DNA from: Macrolepiota albuminosa
Lineage: Eukaryota; Basidiomycota; Agaricomycetes; Agaricales; Agaricaceae
Length of the DNA: 64,000 nt
Direction of reading: 5' to 3'
NCBI GenBank assembly: GCA_027475525.1
Contig: JAMWFC010000044.1
Coordinates: 993,340-1,057,339 of the forward strand
Positions 35,617 through 47,177 of the stretch are shown piece after piece. The position numbers and the translations under genes are program-made. Position 1 is the stretch's first letter; each line of letters begins with the position of its first letter. The notes below the pieces were generated by a model that did no database searches, was not told the origin of the DNA, and worked only from the letters and a program-made list of their open reading frames with translations.

Positions 35617-37229
35617 CTACGACCTCGAAGGCCCCCCGGTACTCCCCGACGCTCCCACCCCGCTACCGGACGCCTCCCTGGACACCCCCGACTCTGTGGC
35701 CGCCAGAGGAACCCCCATTGCAGCCTTCATTGACGACAGAACCGCGGCCATTCGCTCCTCGTATAAGGGGAGGGGCTCCCCCGCATCCGCTGCCATCTCC
35801 ACCCACAACCCCGGGACGATTACATTGCGCCTCCAGTGGGCTGCCAGTAATCGTCCCCACTGCTCCAGCCTCTGAGTCACCTCCGCTGACGAGAGACCTG
35901 GCGTTGTTGCGAGGCCCTGCTGGACGAAGGCATACGCTGAAGCCCCTCTGTCCAGAAGGAGACAGTGTTCTCGGGCCCAACCTGGAATAAGATCAGCCGG
36001 GACCCCGGAACGAGTGCAAGGGCACTCATGCATAGCCTTGCCACGGGTGGCTGCCACGCTCCCCACCAGCCAGCCCCGGCAACGCACCAGACTCGCCTGG
36101 GCTCCCTCCACCCTGCCCAGCAACTCTCTCAGCTCTACCTTCTGCGCCTCCGACGCCACCTGTCCTGGCCCCACCCCGTCCCCTTGTTTCAAGCGGGCCC
36201 TCAAGCCCGCCACCTCTGCCCCCAGGGCCTCCCGGGCCTGCACGACCACGCCCAGCTCCTCCTGCAACTCCTCCCTCGCTTGCCGCTTCCGCTGGCCCTC
36301 CTCAATGACGTCCTGGAGGCGCAACAACAGGCGGCATTTCCGAGCGCCAGCCTCCTCGAGCTGACAACAGGAGGCAGCGAGATCCTCTTCCATCCCAGGT
36401 ACGCAAGATGACCCGGGCACCGGACGACCAGAGCCAGGGGAAAACACCTGCTCTGGGAGGCTCAAAGGACCCGCAGCCCCACTCCCTGGAGACCCTCAGC
36501 ACCGTTGGGGCGCGTCATCCTTGTCCGACGAATCTCGGGCCCATCACTTACCCTTGTCAACCCCAGCCCCGGGAGACCCTCGACGACGCTGGGCGGGGGG
36601 CGCATCCTCCTCGTCCGACGAATCGCGAGCCTGTCACTTACCCTTATCCACCCGCCAGGCTGGGGGCGACTCCAAAGGCGACGACTCCAGCACCACACGA
36701 CGCCTGCGGGGGCGACGACGTGCGACTCCACTCCCCTCGGCCCCAGCCTCCGGAGACCCCCTGGCTCAGGCCCTGGTCCCGGAACTCTCCCTCAATCTCT
36801 CCATCACCCACTCCTCACTCCACCCCTGCTCCCGAGCCATGCAACGCGCCCGCCACGCCAGCACCACCGAACACTGCTCGTGTTGCAGACGGCACGCCAC
36901 GCACATGGAAGTATCCCGGCAGGACCCCGCCGTGGGCTCCTCGAACTCACAAGACACCCCCCGGCGTGCACACATCACACACTACAAAAGTCAGCAGGAG
37001 CCTTTCGGGACAACAGACTCATGCACCGGACCCGCCACCTCGCACCAGGCTCGCTCCAGTGGCCCCTGATGCCACCCCTGGGCTGCCACAAACTGCTCCG
37101 CCGTCACCTGCACTTGGGGAACTAGCTGCACCATGGGGACCTCCCACACTTGGCCCACACCAAGGGTAGGCCGCCGGTCGATGCGGACCCGGGAAGCGGG
37201 GGCGGGAGGGGACTTGAGTGACAAGGGCC
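35617..37229 (-). pseudogene. Element B copy of the antisense gene, exons 2 (part) to 4
   Basis: Opposite strand to B gag-pol. Below the C insertion, exon 2 continues (VPMVQLVPQVQVTAEQF...AWCEVAGP), then a 48-bp intron starting GTGCAT ends at TAG just before CVMCARRGVSC (~36985). The second Cys triplet CVACRLQHEQC follows near 36900, so all six cysteines and the intron-2 position match A and D. The remainder (VAGLRARL... coiled-coil region, GWAREHCLLLD, C-terminus) runs from 36465 to 35617. At the intron-3 donor GT appears to have become AT (CATGAGTG). Exon 1 and the start of exon 2 are on the far side of C (54566-54799). Confidence 0.68.
37225..37229. repeat. Target-site duplication of C, left copy (GGGCC)
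   Basis: GGGCC here and at 54561-54565, directly outside the C LTRs. Confidence 0.9.
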
Positions 37230-37541
37230 TGTAAAGGTGACCTCCGGGGGTTGCGGCACTATCACACAACTGGCAGAGGGAAATCCAAAGTATATTAGAG
37301 CCAGTAACGACAGTACAATCAATAACTAATCACCTGGCAGAGGGAAATCCAAAGAGAACAAGTCTAAGGATTCCTCTGCCAGTGCGGCACATCAGTACGG
37401 GGGCGGACAGGCATGGGAATGACTGTATAGTATCCAACGGCTAGCTCCGGGAGGCCGGAAGAACTCCGGGGCACGGGAAATGCTCCGGAGTTCTCCGGAA
37501 ACTCCAGAAAAGAAAAGACAAGAGTGAGGAGTCCCCTGACA
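37230..37541 (-). repeat. 3' LTR of element C
   Basis: 312 bp, homologous to 54249-54560; preceded (minus strand) by the purine tract AGAAGGGGGGGTGA at 37542-37555. Confidence 0.92.
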
Positions 37542-37553
37542 TCACCCCCCCTT

Positions 37554-39585
37554 CTAGGGTGCGGCGTCTCGACGTGCTGGGTAGAAGAACTTGCGGATGG
37601 CCTGATCCGCTAGAGAAAGGGGGTAAACTCCCCGTATGGTTTGCGGGGCATCAGGGTGCCGGCAGTGGAAGTCCCGGGTGAGAGCCGGGGCGTGGACGTC
37701 TTCAGATGGCTCCCAGGAGATGTCTTCGATACCATAGCCCTTCCACTTCACCTTGTACTGTAGCTTTCCACGGAATAGGCAGCTGTCTAAGATCTTCTCC
37801 ACTTCGTACTCCACCCCGCTGTTTGCTAGGACTGGCGGTGGCGGCGGCAGTGCTCGTTGCCCGGGGATGGGGTCTTCCGGGGCTGGAGAAAGCTTGACCA
37901 CGTTGAAGACCGGGTGGAGTTGGCGTATGCCCGCAGGCAGCCGGAGTCAGTAGGCTAGGGGCCCCACCTGACGCTCAATGGGGTATGGCCCCAGTTGACG
38001 ATGAGACAGCTTCTTTGAGGGTTGCGTGGTGGAGATGTCGGAGGCATCCAGGAATACGCAGTCCCCGGGCTTGTACTTGGGAGCTGGTGTCTGGCCCCGG
38101 TTGTAGTATCGTGCCATGTCGTTCTTTGCCTTAGTTAGCGCAGCCTTTGCCTCCTCCTGTGCCTTCTGCATGCGATCCACAAACTCGTTGACCAATTCGT
38201 TCTCCAACTGCCGTGTGCGTGGCTCAAAACCCATCCGGGGGTGCCACCCCGTGTCAAGAAAGAAGGGTGATACCTGCGTCAAGGCATGGACATGGTTGTT
38301 GTACTGGAATTCCGCCTCCGGCAGGAGCTCATCCCAGTCATCCTGACGCTCATTGCAGAATAGCCGCAGGTATTGCTCAAGCTCCTGGTTAACACGTTCA
38401 GTCTGGCCGTCGGATTGCGGGTAGTAGGCAGTGGAGGTGTGGAGCTTCACATGCAGGAGGCGGTAGAGCTCCCGGGTGAACTCCGCAACGAACTGTGGGC
38501 CCCGGTCAGACACGTACGCATCAGAAAGACCGTGGAGTTTCCAGACATTCTTCCGGTACAGGTTAGCGGCACCCATGGCGGAGCAGGTCGTGTGGGTCGG
38601 AATGAAGTGAGCCCGTTTGCCATAGAGGTCCACGACCACCAGGATAGCATTGTAGCCGTGTGCGTCCGGAAGCTCCACAATGAAGTCCACGGAGGCCACA
38701 CTCCACCGTTCTGCGGGTGTCGGCAAGGAGTGCAGCTGACCGGTAGGGAGACGGCGCTGGGGCTTGGTCCGGAGGCAGAGATCACAGGTGCTGGTGTAGG
38801 AGCCTATGTATCTCGACATCTGGGGCCACCAGTAGTTCCGGGACACAAGTTCCAGCATCTTCCAGCGCCTGGGATGCCCGGCAATGCGGGAGTTGTGGTG
38901 TTGCTCAACAATGCGTCGCCGGAGCTCCGGGTCATTGGGTACATAGATGCGGCCGCGGTAGGTGAGGAGGCTGTCTTGGAGACTCCACTCATTGGCATGC
39001 ACTGCCCTCGTGCCCGTGGGGCGATGAGACCGTAGAGCCAAGGCGGCCTTGGCCACGGAGTCCTCCTGCATCTCCTCCCGGTTCCCCCGACGGATATCCC
39101 AGAGAATGTTGACCTCGTCTCCCTGGGCGGATATCCCCTCCAGTGCCCAGATGGCGAACAGCTCCGGTCGTAGGAGAGTGATGTTGTCATTGTCTCCGGC
39201 CCCGGAGCCATGGTCAGCACGCCTGGATAGGGCATCGGGCTTCCCCATTGACCTCCCCAGCTTGTGATGCAGTGAGAAGTCAAAGTTGGCAAGGTAGAGG
39301 GACCACCGGGCCTGGTGGCGGTTGAGCTTCTTTGCTGTCTGGAAGTACTCCAAGTTCTTGTGGTCTGTCCAGACTTCGAACTTGTGCCGGGCCCCCTTCA
39401 GGAAGTGGCACCACTCCTCTAGTGACCGGATGATTGCCAGCATCTCCTTGTTGTGGATCTCATAGTTCCGCTCCATGGCATTGAGGCTCTTAGAGTAGAA
39501 GGCCACCGGATGCCACTTGCCATCCCCTGGGGATTGCTGGGACAGGACGGCGCTGGTAGCAAAGTCGGAGCTGTCTGCCTCAACT
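37554..39585 (-). pseudogene. pol: Element C pol, 3' half: RNase H, integrase, chromodomain
   Basis: The frame resumes at 39585 inside RNase H (EADSSDFATSAVLSQQ), directly continuous with the part above D when one CAACT is removed. The RNase H TDHKNLEYF is near 39360. The integrase has its HHCC (HHNSRIAGH...CDLCLRTKP, ~38910-38760), first Asp in VDFIVELP (~38690), second in SDRGPQF (~38515) and Glu in [12 protein letters not shown] (~38390). A TGA at ~37946 (minus strand) follows GPLAY, then the frame continues to the chromodomain (YKVKWKGYGIEDISWEP, ~37760-37710) and stop at 37554. Disrupted only by D and this TGA. Confidence 0.88.
39581..39585. repeat. Target-site duplication of D, left copy (CAACT)
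   Basis: CAACT here and at 50871-50875. Removing D plus one copy restores C's RNase H frame. Confidence 0.93.
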
Positions 39586-40382
39586 TGTCAGGTTCCGCTG
39601 AATCGGGGGCTTTCCGGGAAAGCGACGCCCTTACGATGCGGACTTGATCTACGGATACTCGGGTGTCTGGAACTCCGGGGCTAGGACTCCGGGGTTCAAG
39701 ACGAGGACAGGGTAATCCCGGGAGAGGGGACTAGAGTCCGGGGGTTTTGGATGAAAGTGGCTGGGAGTTAGAGGGGGTCGAGTCGTGAACCGGAGGTTCT
39801 AAGACGAGACCAAGTTAGTAACTTAAGAGTCGCGAAGTGCGTACCAAACTTATAGCACGCGAATGCTAAGGCGTGCCAGTCGAAGCGTACCAAACGAGGC
39901 GTACCAGTCAAACAAAAGGGCACGCAATATCCAAGTAACAGTTATGCAATATCAAGACTAGCGAATACAGCGGAGAACTACACTATAAGTACTACGGATC
40001 GTGTCTCGGGATTCCGGGATGTCTGGGATGAGTTCCGGGGGTCATTGAGTAGCGATCCGGGACTACGTACCGGGATCGCGCGTGGGGGACGCGCGATCAA
40101 TTGGCGCGGAGGGAGTCGTGATGCGTAGGGCGTGATGCGTGTTGGCTTGATGCGAGCCGCGTGATCCGATCGTCGATGGCGGTTGGTCCCGGGGTCCGTG
40201 ATGCAGGGGTCTCGGGGGGGCTGGCTGATGGTGATCGGTGGCGGCTGATGGCGGTCCTGATGCGCGTGATGGCGGTGTCGGCGGTCGTGATGGCGGGGCG
40301 TGTCCTGTGGGGTCGGAGGGAGGGTCCCGGATGGTGTTCCGGGGGTGTCCCGGGGTGGGCCCGGAGGGGAGGGGTCGTGACA
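39586..40382 (-). repeat. 3' LTR of element D
   Basis: 797 bp; no difference from 50074-50870 found by eye. Confidence 0.95.
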
Positions 40383-40510
40383 TCACCCCCCCTTCAGCGC
40401 CGAGACCCTCCGAGGCGCGCGTAGCCGGTGGTCCGGACCGGGGTTCAACCGTGGGATCCGGCACCTGACTTGCCACGTATCGAAAAAATTTTTTACCGCT
40501 AAGTCCAACC
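40383..40510 (+). promoter_or_regulatory. Leader of the antisense gene; polypurine tract of D on the other strand
   Basis: TCACCCCCCCTTCAG (40383-40397) is the complement of D's polypurine tract. The rest is a 110-bp leader ending in an A/T run (CGAAAAAATTTTTT) before the ATG at 40511. The segment CACCTGACTTGCCACGTATCG is shared with A. Antisense transcription would have to start in the 3' LTR or here; no clear TATA box. Confidence 0.4.
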
Positions 40511-42296
40511 ATGTCGCGTACGCCGACACATTCCCCGACGCCCCCGCAAACCAACGAGGTCGCGCCCCTTATGGCCTGGGAGGCCCGGGATGCGCGGTAC
40601 CGAGCCCGCCTGGACCGGGAGCGCGTGGCGGCGCTCGTGCAACAACGTGAGTGCTGTCGCGATGGTCCGCTTACCCGGCTGACCTTTCCCCTTCAGAACA
40701 AAGATCTTCCCCCGCTCCGGAGGCGGGTCCCAGCCGACTCCCGGAGCCTGTCCCTGGTGCAGGTCCCGGGGGTCCTTCGGGTGCCAGTCGTCCCGCGCCC
40801 ACTTTTGCGCGGATGACCGTGCGTCCCCCCCGTCCCCCTCCCCCTCCTCGTCCTAGACTGGTCGCCCCTCGCTTCCGTCGCTCCGGGATGGCGGTGGGGG
40901 CCATTTCCGAGGTCCCGGAGGCCCAGCGCGTTGAGTGGGCCAACGCGACGCAGGAGGCCTTCGAGGGGGCGCTGGTGAGGCCCCGGGGCTTGCCTCCCCA
41001 TGCCTGGTGTGTCAGCAACGGGCCGGTAAGTGGTTTCATACCTCTGGTTTCGAGGCTGACCCGGGTGCCCAGTGCCTCCACTGTGCGCGCCGCTCAGTGC
41101 TGTGCTCGTTTGAGGTCCCGTCCTCCTCGTCCCGACGCGACACTGCCGTGTGCGAGGCGTGCCGCGATAACCATGAGCGGTGCTCCGTCTCGGCTCTCTG
41201 GAGGGCGTATTGCGTGTCGCGGGAGCAGGGATGGCCGCTGGGGGGGATCACCCGGAGGATGGGGGTTGAGGAGCGCGATTGGGTGGCGGAGCCGGAGGGT
41301 GAGGGGGTGGAGCCGGTGGGGGAGGTGCCCGCCACGCCCGCGGAGGTACCCAGTGGGGGGTCGGGGGGCCGAGGGGTCGTTCGGGTGGGGGGCCGGGCCC
41401 GGCCCGTGGTCCTGATTACTCGGCGGGCGACCCGGGCCGGGACTGGGGGTCACGGGGGTCGGGGGGGGCGCCCTGACAAAGGGAAAAGGCGGGCGTCGCC
41501 CAGCCCCTCTCCGGGTCCTTCCAAGAGGGCGCGCCTGCCCGTGGAGACCCCGTCTCCAACCCCGACCCCTTCAGTGCGCCTGTCCCCGGCGACGTTCTCT
41601 CCGTTGTCCGGGCGCCTCCTGAGCGCTGAGGTGAGGGTTCTGCAGCAGCGGTTGGAGCAGGCCGACCGGGAAAGGGAGGAGCGCGAGGAGGCGGCGAGGG
41701 AGGAGGCGGCGCGCAGGCGGGCGCTGGAGGAGGATCGGGAGGCGGCCCGCCGGGAGCTGGAGGAGGCGAGGGTGGCCCGGGGGGGAGTCGAGGCCCAACT
41801 GGACGCTTTGCGTGCCAGGCTGGAGCAGGGGGTGGGGATCCCGGCGCCAGGTCCCGCGAACCCGGAGTTGGTCGAGGCCCTGCGCCGGGACGTGGTCATC
41901 GGGCGCATGGCATCCCTGAGTGAGTGTCCTTCTTTCCTCGCGGTCGAGTCGATACTGATGTCTCCAGGTTGGGCTCGGGAGCATCGCTTGCTCCTGGACG
42001 GGGCTGCTGCGGCGTTCGCGTCCCTCCAAGAGGGGCTACGGTCGGAGGCGGGAAACCCCGGGGTGGAACGGGGTTTGGACTTGTTGGGGAGGCTGGTGGT
42101 GGCGCATCGTCGGAGGAACGTCCCGGCCCCGGGGTCGTGGTTTGAGCGGGTCCTGGACGAGGGCGAGCAGCTCCCGTCCTGGGAGCAGCTGGCCGAGGAG
42201 GTGTGGAGGGGACACGGTCCGGAGGGGGCGAGGGAAGAGTTCCGGGGTTGGCCGAGGGGAGGGGGGGACGAGGGTGATTCGGGGCCCCAGCTCTAG
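40511..42296 (+). CDS. Antisense accessory gene of element D: Zn-cluster-like, coiled-coil protein (4 exons)
   Basis: Opposite to D gag-pol, between pol and the 3' LTR. Exons 40511-40646, 40697-41025, 41073-41919 and 41968-42296; introns of 50, 47 and 48 bp with donors GTGAGT, GTAAGT, GTGAGT and AG acceptors. Spliced length is 1641 nt, exactly 547 codons including the stop. Residues 156-192 hold CLHCARRSVLC, 15 residues, CEACRDNHERC, i.e. C-x2-C-x6-C twice, the spacing of fungal Zn2Cys6 clusters. A basic patch (KGKRR...KRAR) lies around 290-310 and a long Arg/Glu-rich coiled coil around 338-408. A DNA- or chromatin-binding dimer is a plausible inference, not shown. A and B carry damaged homologues. 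No signal peptide or membrane segment. Confidence 0.72.
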
Positions 42297-42507
42297 GGGC
42301 CCCCGCTTTCCTGCCGTTTGCCGTTTTCCTGATCCGTAGTTGTAGCTATAATGTATTCTAGAAAATGTATATATTCGACCGTCGTACTCGAAATGTAAGT
42401 AAAGTGGTGGGAAAAACGAGAAAGTGTACCTTGCCCAGAATCCGGGGCGTTACTGTGAAGAAAGTACTAGAAGAGGGTAAGATCTAGAAAGGGGAAGCAG
42501 AAAATAT
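42297..42507. other. Convergent 3' spacer of element D
   Basis: A/T-richer spacer between the antisense gene stop (42296) and the pol end; both transcripts converge here. No ORF. Confidence 0.5.
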
Positions 42508-42661
42508 ACATGGGAGTTGAATCCCTACTGAGCCCAGAGGCGGGGGTTACGCCCACTACTGCCGTCTGTGAGTCCTGCGCCCGGACATGGGAGTTGAATC
42601 CCTACTGAGCCCAGAGGCGGGGGTTACGCCCACTACTGCCGTCTGTGAGTCCTGCGCCCGG
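42508..42661. repeat. 77-bp exact tandem duplication (D, end of pol)
   Basis: Units 42508-42584 and 42585-42661 are identical; element A has one copy. The pol stop lies in the second unit. Confidence 0.96.
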
Positions 42662-45600
42662 AGGGGTCGTTTCCCGGGTGCCGTTGTTGAAAGTCCCGGA
42701 GTTTGTCGAGGGCGCCTTCGAGGTTTCGGCGCGGTTCCCAAGTGTCGTCTTCCGGGCCGTATCCCTTCCATCGTACGAGGAAGTGGGGTCGTCCACGAAT
42801 GTTCCGGGAGTCGAGGATGTCTTCAACCTCGTAGTGGTACTCGTCCTCGACCTCGACCGGGGGAGGGGGCTCGGGGCGTCGTTCAGGGAAGGGATCCGGG
42901 GGGTGTCGTTCCAGGAGGCGGACGTGGAATACCGGGTGCAGACCTTTTAGTCCCGGGGGGAGCTCGATCTTGTAGGCGTGGGATGAGACCTTCTTCAATA
43001 TTTTGAACGGGCCGAGGCGCTTGTGATCGAGTTTTGGGGAGGGCCGGCGGGTGCGGAGGTGTCGTCGATCTAACCATACCTTTGTCCCGGGGGCCCAGTC
43101 GGGGGTGTCTTCCGGGAGGGCCGGCGGGTGCGGAGGTGTCGTCGATCTAACCATACCTTTGTCCCGGGGGCCCAGTCGGGGGTGTCTTCCGTTTCCGGTC
43201 GGCGTGTTTCACGTAGGCCCGGTTTGCGATGCCGATCTCCTCCCGGAGAAACTCGTGCAGGGATTGGAGATCCCGGGCGACCTCATGGGCGGCGTGCGAC
43301 GGGATGTCCCGGAGCGAGAGCGTCAGTCGAGGGTGGTATCCCTTGTTGGCAAAGAAGGGCGATACCCCGGTGGCAGAGTGCGGCGTGTTGTTGTACGTGA
43401 ACTCAGCCAGGGGGAGCTCGGCGCGCCAGTCGTCCTGCAAGTAGTTGACGTATAACCGGAGGTACTGCTCGAGGGACTGGTTGACCCTTTCGGTTTGGCC
43501 GTCGGTTTCGGGGTGGTAGGCGGTAGAGAGGTTAGTTTTTACTTCAAGTGCCTTACACAGGGAAGTCCAAAACTTGGACACGAAGAGGGGACCACGGTCG
43601 GAGACGATGTCGTCCGGGAGTCCATGTTTGGCGAAAACGTGCTCGAGGAACAGCCGGGCGAAGTCCGGGGCGGTATCCGTGGTGTGGCAGGGTAGGAAGA
43701 TGCCCTGTTTGGTCAGCCTGCACACAACGACGAGAATAGCATCGAACCCTTCAGATTCCGGGAGCTCGACGATGTGGTCCAGAGATATTGAGGACCAGGG
43801 GCGTCGTCCGACCGGCAGGGGTTTCAGGAGTCCGTACGGTCGGTGTCGGGGGACCTTGGCCCGGAGGCAGGGTTCGCATGATCGAATGTAACGGGTCACG
43901 TCCTTCTTCAACCCTGGCCAAAAGTAAGTCCGGGAGATGAGCTGGAGGGTCTTACGTATTCCAGGATGTCCCCGGAGCTTGTGGTCGTGGTGTTGACGGA
44001 GGACGTCGTAGCGAAGTCGGGCATGATCCGGGACGTAGATGCGGCCGTCCCGGAGGAGGAGTTTCTCGTCGGGGGACAGGGAGAAGGCGGGGTCCCGGTC
44101 TGATCCGGGACGTAGATGCGGCCGTCCCGGAGGAGGAGTTTCTCGTCGGGGGACAGGGAGAAGGCGGGGTCCCGGTCGATTCCGTCGGGAGAGTTTTGGG
44201 GGTCGTGATCGGTGAAGTACTTGTCTCGGGGAGCGCGGCGGATCTGGTTCAGGGTTCCTTCGTCGTTTAAGATCAGTACGGCATTCAGATGTTCAGGAGG
44301 GATCACCACGCGATGATTGAACGCATTGCGTTCCGCCTCGAACGACTTTTTGGGATAGACATCCGGTCGACGGGTGAGGGCGTCGGGTTTAGCTCCGAGT
44401 CGTCCCGGGCGGTACTGGATCGTGAAATCGTACTCCGAGAGGATCTCGGACCACCGGGCCTGCCGTCGACTCAGTTGCTTGGTCGTGGTGAAGTACTGCA
44501 GGTTGTTATGATCCGAGTAGACCTGAATCCGGTGCCGGGCTCCCTCGAGGTAGGCTCGCCATTGTTTGAAGGCTTCGACGATGGCGAGGAGCTCCTTGTC
44601 GTAGATGTCGTAATTGAGCTCGGCGTCGATCATGGACCGGGTGTAGAAGGCAACTGGCCGGGGCTCTCCTCCGTCAGGTTCCATCTGCGAGAGAATCCCG
44701 GCGATGGCGTAGTCGGAGGCGTCGCATTCCAGGATAATCGGGAGGGTCGGGTCGTAGTGCCGGAGTACGGGGGCGGTCGTGAAAGCCTCCTTGAGCAGGT
44801 TAAAGACACTCTGGCACTTACTGTCCCAGTTCCAGGCGACATCCTTGCGCGTGAGCCGGTTGAGGGGTTTCGTGATACCGGAATAATTATCTATGAACCT
44901 CCGGTAGAAGTTAGCGAAACCCAGGAAAGACTGTACTTCCTTGACGTTCCGGGGTTGCGGCCAGTTGACGATGGCCTCGACCTTGTGGGGATCCATGCGG
45001 ACGCCATTCGGGGATACTATGACGCCAAGATACTCAACTTCTTCGGTATGGAACGAACACTTCTCGGGCTTGGCGTGGAGGTTGTGTTCCCGAAGGCGTT
45101 CGAGGACTTGCCGGACGTGCTTCTGGTGATCCTCTGGCGAGTCGGAGTAGATGAGTATGTCGTCCAGGTAGACTATCACGAAGACGTCGCTCATGTCGTG
45201 GAAGATGTCGTTCATGAAGTATTGGAACGTGGCGGGGGAGTTAGTCATTCCGAAAGGCATTACAAGGTACTCAAACAGACCATACCGCGTGCGGAACGCG
45301 GTTTTCCACTCATGCCCCGGGGCGATGCGGACGTTGTTGTAACCGGAGCGGAGGTCGATCTTTGTATAAACCTTGGCACTGCGGAGTCGATCGACCAGAT
45401 CGCCAATGAGCGGGAGCGGGTAGCGGTTCTTCTTGGTGATCTTATTGAGTCCCCGGTAGTCGACACAGAGTCGGAGCGAGCCGTCCTTCTTCTTGGCGAA
45501 TAGAACCGGGGCTCCGGCGGCGGAGGCGGAGGGTCGGATGAATCCCTTACCGAGCATTTCGTCGAGGTAGTCCTTGAGAGCCCGGAGTTCGACCTCCGAC

Positions 45601-47177
45601 ATGTTGTAGACCTTGCCGAAGGGGGGGGCGGCTCCTTCCTCGAGGTCGATGGTGTGATCATAGGGGCGGTGAGGGGGAATCTCCCTGGCATCTCCTTCAG
45701 AGAATACGTCAGCGAACTCGTGATACTCCGGGGGAACTACTTCTCGGAGGATTTGCTCCTCGGTTTTCTGTTCCGGGGGAATAGTGTCCCCTTGTAGGTG
45801 TTCTTCCGGGAGAGAGGGCGAGGTGTGCAGCTGAAACGTGGGAGTTCCGTCCCTCATGAGACGGGCGAAGGGGGCGGCCCCAATGATCCTGATGTCGAGT
45901 GCGCTCGGGTTGGTCGGGGTCGCGGAGGCATCGGCCGGAGCGGGTGTGACGCGTGTCTGAGACCGGCAGGGGTAGTTCGGCCCTTTGTACTTGTTCCGAG
46001 GAATGTTTGGGGGTCGATCAGGGGCCTTGAGGTCTCGGACGGGCGTGGGTGGGGCATGCGCGGGGGGCGCGGCAGTCGTCCCGGGGGTGTCGGGCGTCGG
46101 GTCGCCTCCTAGGGCTCGGAGGTGCACGGCGGTCGAGGGGTGGTCTTCGGGTCCCGGGAAAGTCATGGTGAGCGTCCTCCAATCGATGTCGGGGTTCGTG
46201 TCGCGCAGCCAGGGTAGTCCCAGCACCATCGGGGTCGATTCGTGAAGTCGCGTGACCAGGAAGTCGGAAGTGAACTCGTAGTTGTTGTCCAGGGTCACGC
46301 GTCCCGAGTGAGACCTTTGGATGGGGCCGGAGGAGGAGGGGGTGCCGTCGAGGCGTTGCAGGCGGAGGGGCTGGTCGAGGGAGTCGTGAGGGAGGTCGAG
46401 AGCGTCGCTGACGAATACTCCGGTGGCTCCACTGTCGATGAGGGCCGAGACTGGTCCTGGGGCGCCGTCCAGCCTGGCATTGATGACGAAGGATCGGGAT
46501 GAACGGGACTGGAGTCCGGGGGGTGGCGGAGGCCCGTCCTTCGGGGTAGAGTTGGAGGAGTGGGGGATGTCGAAGGGGAGTTGCTGGTCGTCGGGGGTCG
46601 GGTCCCGGGTCAGGCGAAGGGTGAGGTGTCGCCAATCGATGCGGGGGTTAGTATCTCGGAGCCACGGGAGCCCTAAGACCAGGGATGCGGAGGGGTGGAG
46701 TTTTGTTACCAACATCCGGAGGGTGTGAGTCTGTCCGTTGGCGAAAGTGACGGGCATACGCACGAAGTGAGTGATGTCCCCTGCCGTAGAGGCGTCCCCG
46801 TCGAAGAGGCAGAGCCGTACCGGGACCGGGAGTCGCTGGGCGGGTTCCGGGGCGAGGGTAGACCATGCTTCATCGATGAAGTTGTCGGTGGCGCCACTGT
46901 CGACGAGGGTGTTGAGGGGAGCTCCGGAGGGGGTGATGCGGGTTTTGAGGAGGAAGGAGTGCGAAGAGTGGGAGGGTAGGTAAGCCGTGAGGGTGTCCTG
47001 TACGAGTGTCGTAGAGCGAAGGTGTGAGACCGGGGCGGAGAAGACGTCGGGGTCGATTCCGCGATTTAGGGCGTCTTCCGGGTCTAAATCGCCGGGTCGT
47101 TTTCCGAATACCCGTAGGTGGCGTCCTCCCCTTCGAAGGTCCAGGTGGCACGTCCCATGACCTGTCGTTTGGGGCAC
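42633..47177 (-). CDS. pol: Element D pol: tandem proteases, RT, RNase H, integrase, chromodomain
   Basis: The frame opens above 47177, overlapping gag by ~94 nt in the -1 frame, and is uninterrupted to 44101. Two retropepsin domains carry D-S-G-A-T near 46900 and 46437. RT runs from about 45640, with [11 protein letters not shown] near 45165; RNase [12 protein letters not shown] is near 44720. Duplications at 44024-44177 and 43037-43190 shift the frame; between and after them the integrase HHCC (~43985-43870), SDRGPLF (~43600), [12 protein letters not shown] (~43480) and chromodomain ([18 protein letters not shown], ~42790-42740) are intact. A one-base G deletion near 43201 relative to A is the only other break. 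Stop at 42633-42635. Possibly functional if the duplications are artefacts. Confidence 0.85.
43037..43190. repeat. 77-bp exact tandem duplication (D, integrase C-terminus)
   Basis: Units 43037-43113 and 43114-43190 are identical; A has one copy. Confidence 0.96.
44024..44177. repeat. 77-bp exact tandem duplication (D, before integrase zinc domain)
   Basis: Units 44024-44100 and 44101-44177 are identical. It ends the long pol ORF prematurely at 43908. Confidence 0.96.

Noticed and set aside
37264..37360. Possible short CRISPR-like direct repeats (TGGCAGAGGGAAATCCAAAG twice)
   Set aside because: Only two ~21-bp units 64 bp apart, inside both LTRs of element C of a eukaryotic retrotransposon.
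44289..45503. 404-codon plus-strand open frame inside D
   Set aside because: It is the complement of the RT-RNase H region, and the same kind of shadow frame occurs opposite pol in A. The minus strand has full RT motifs, so this is a GC-rich shadow.
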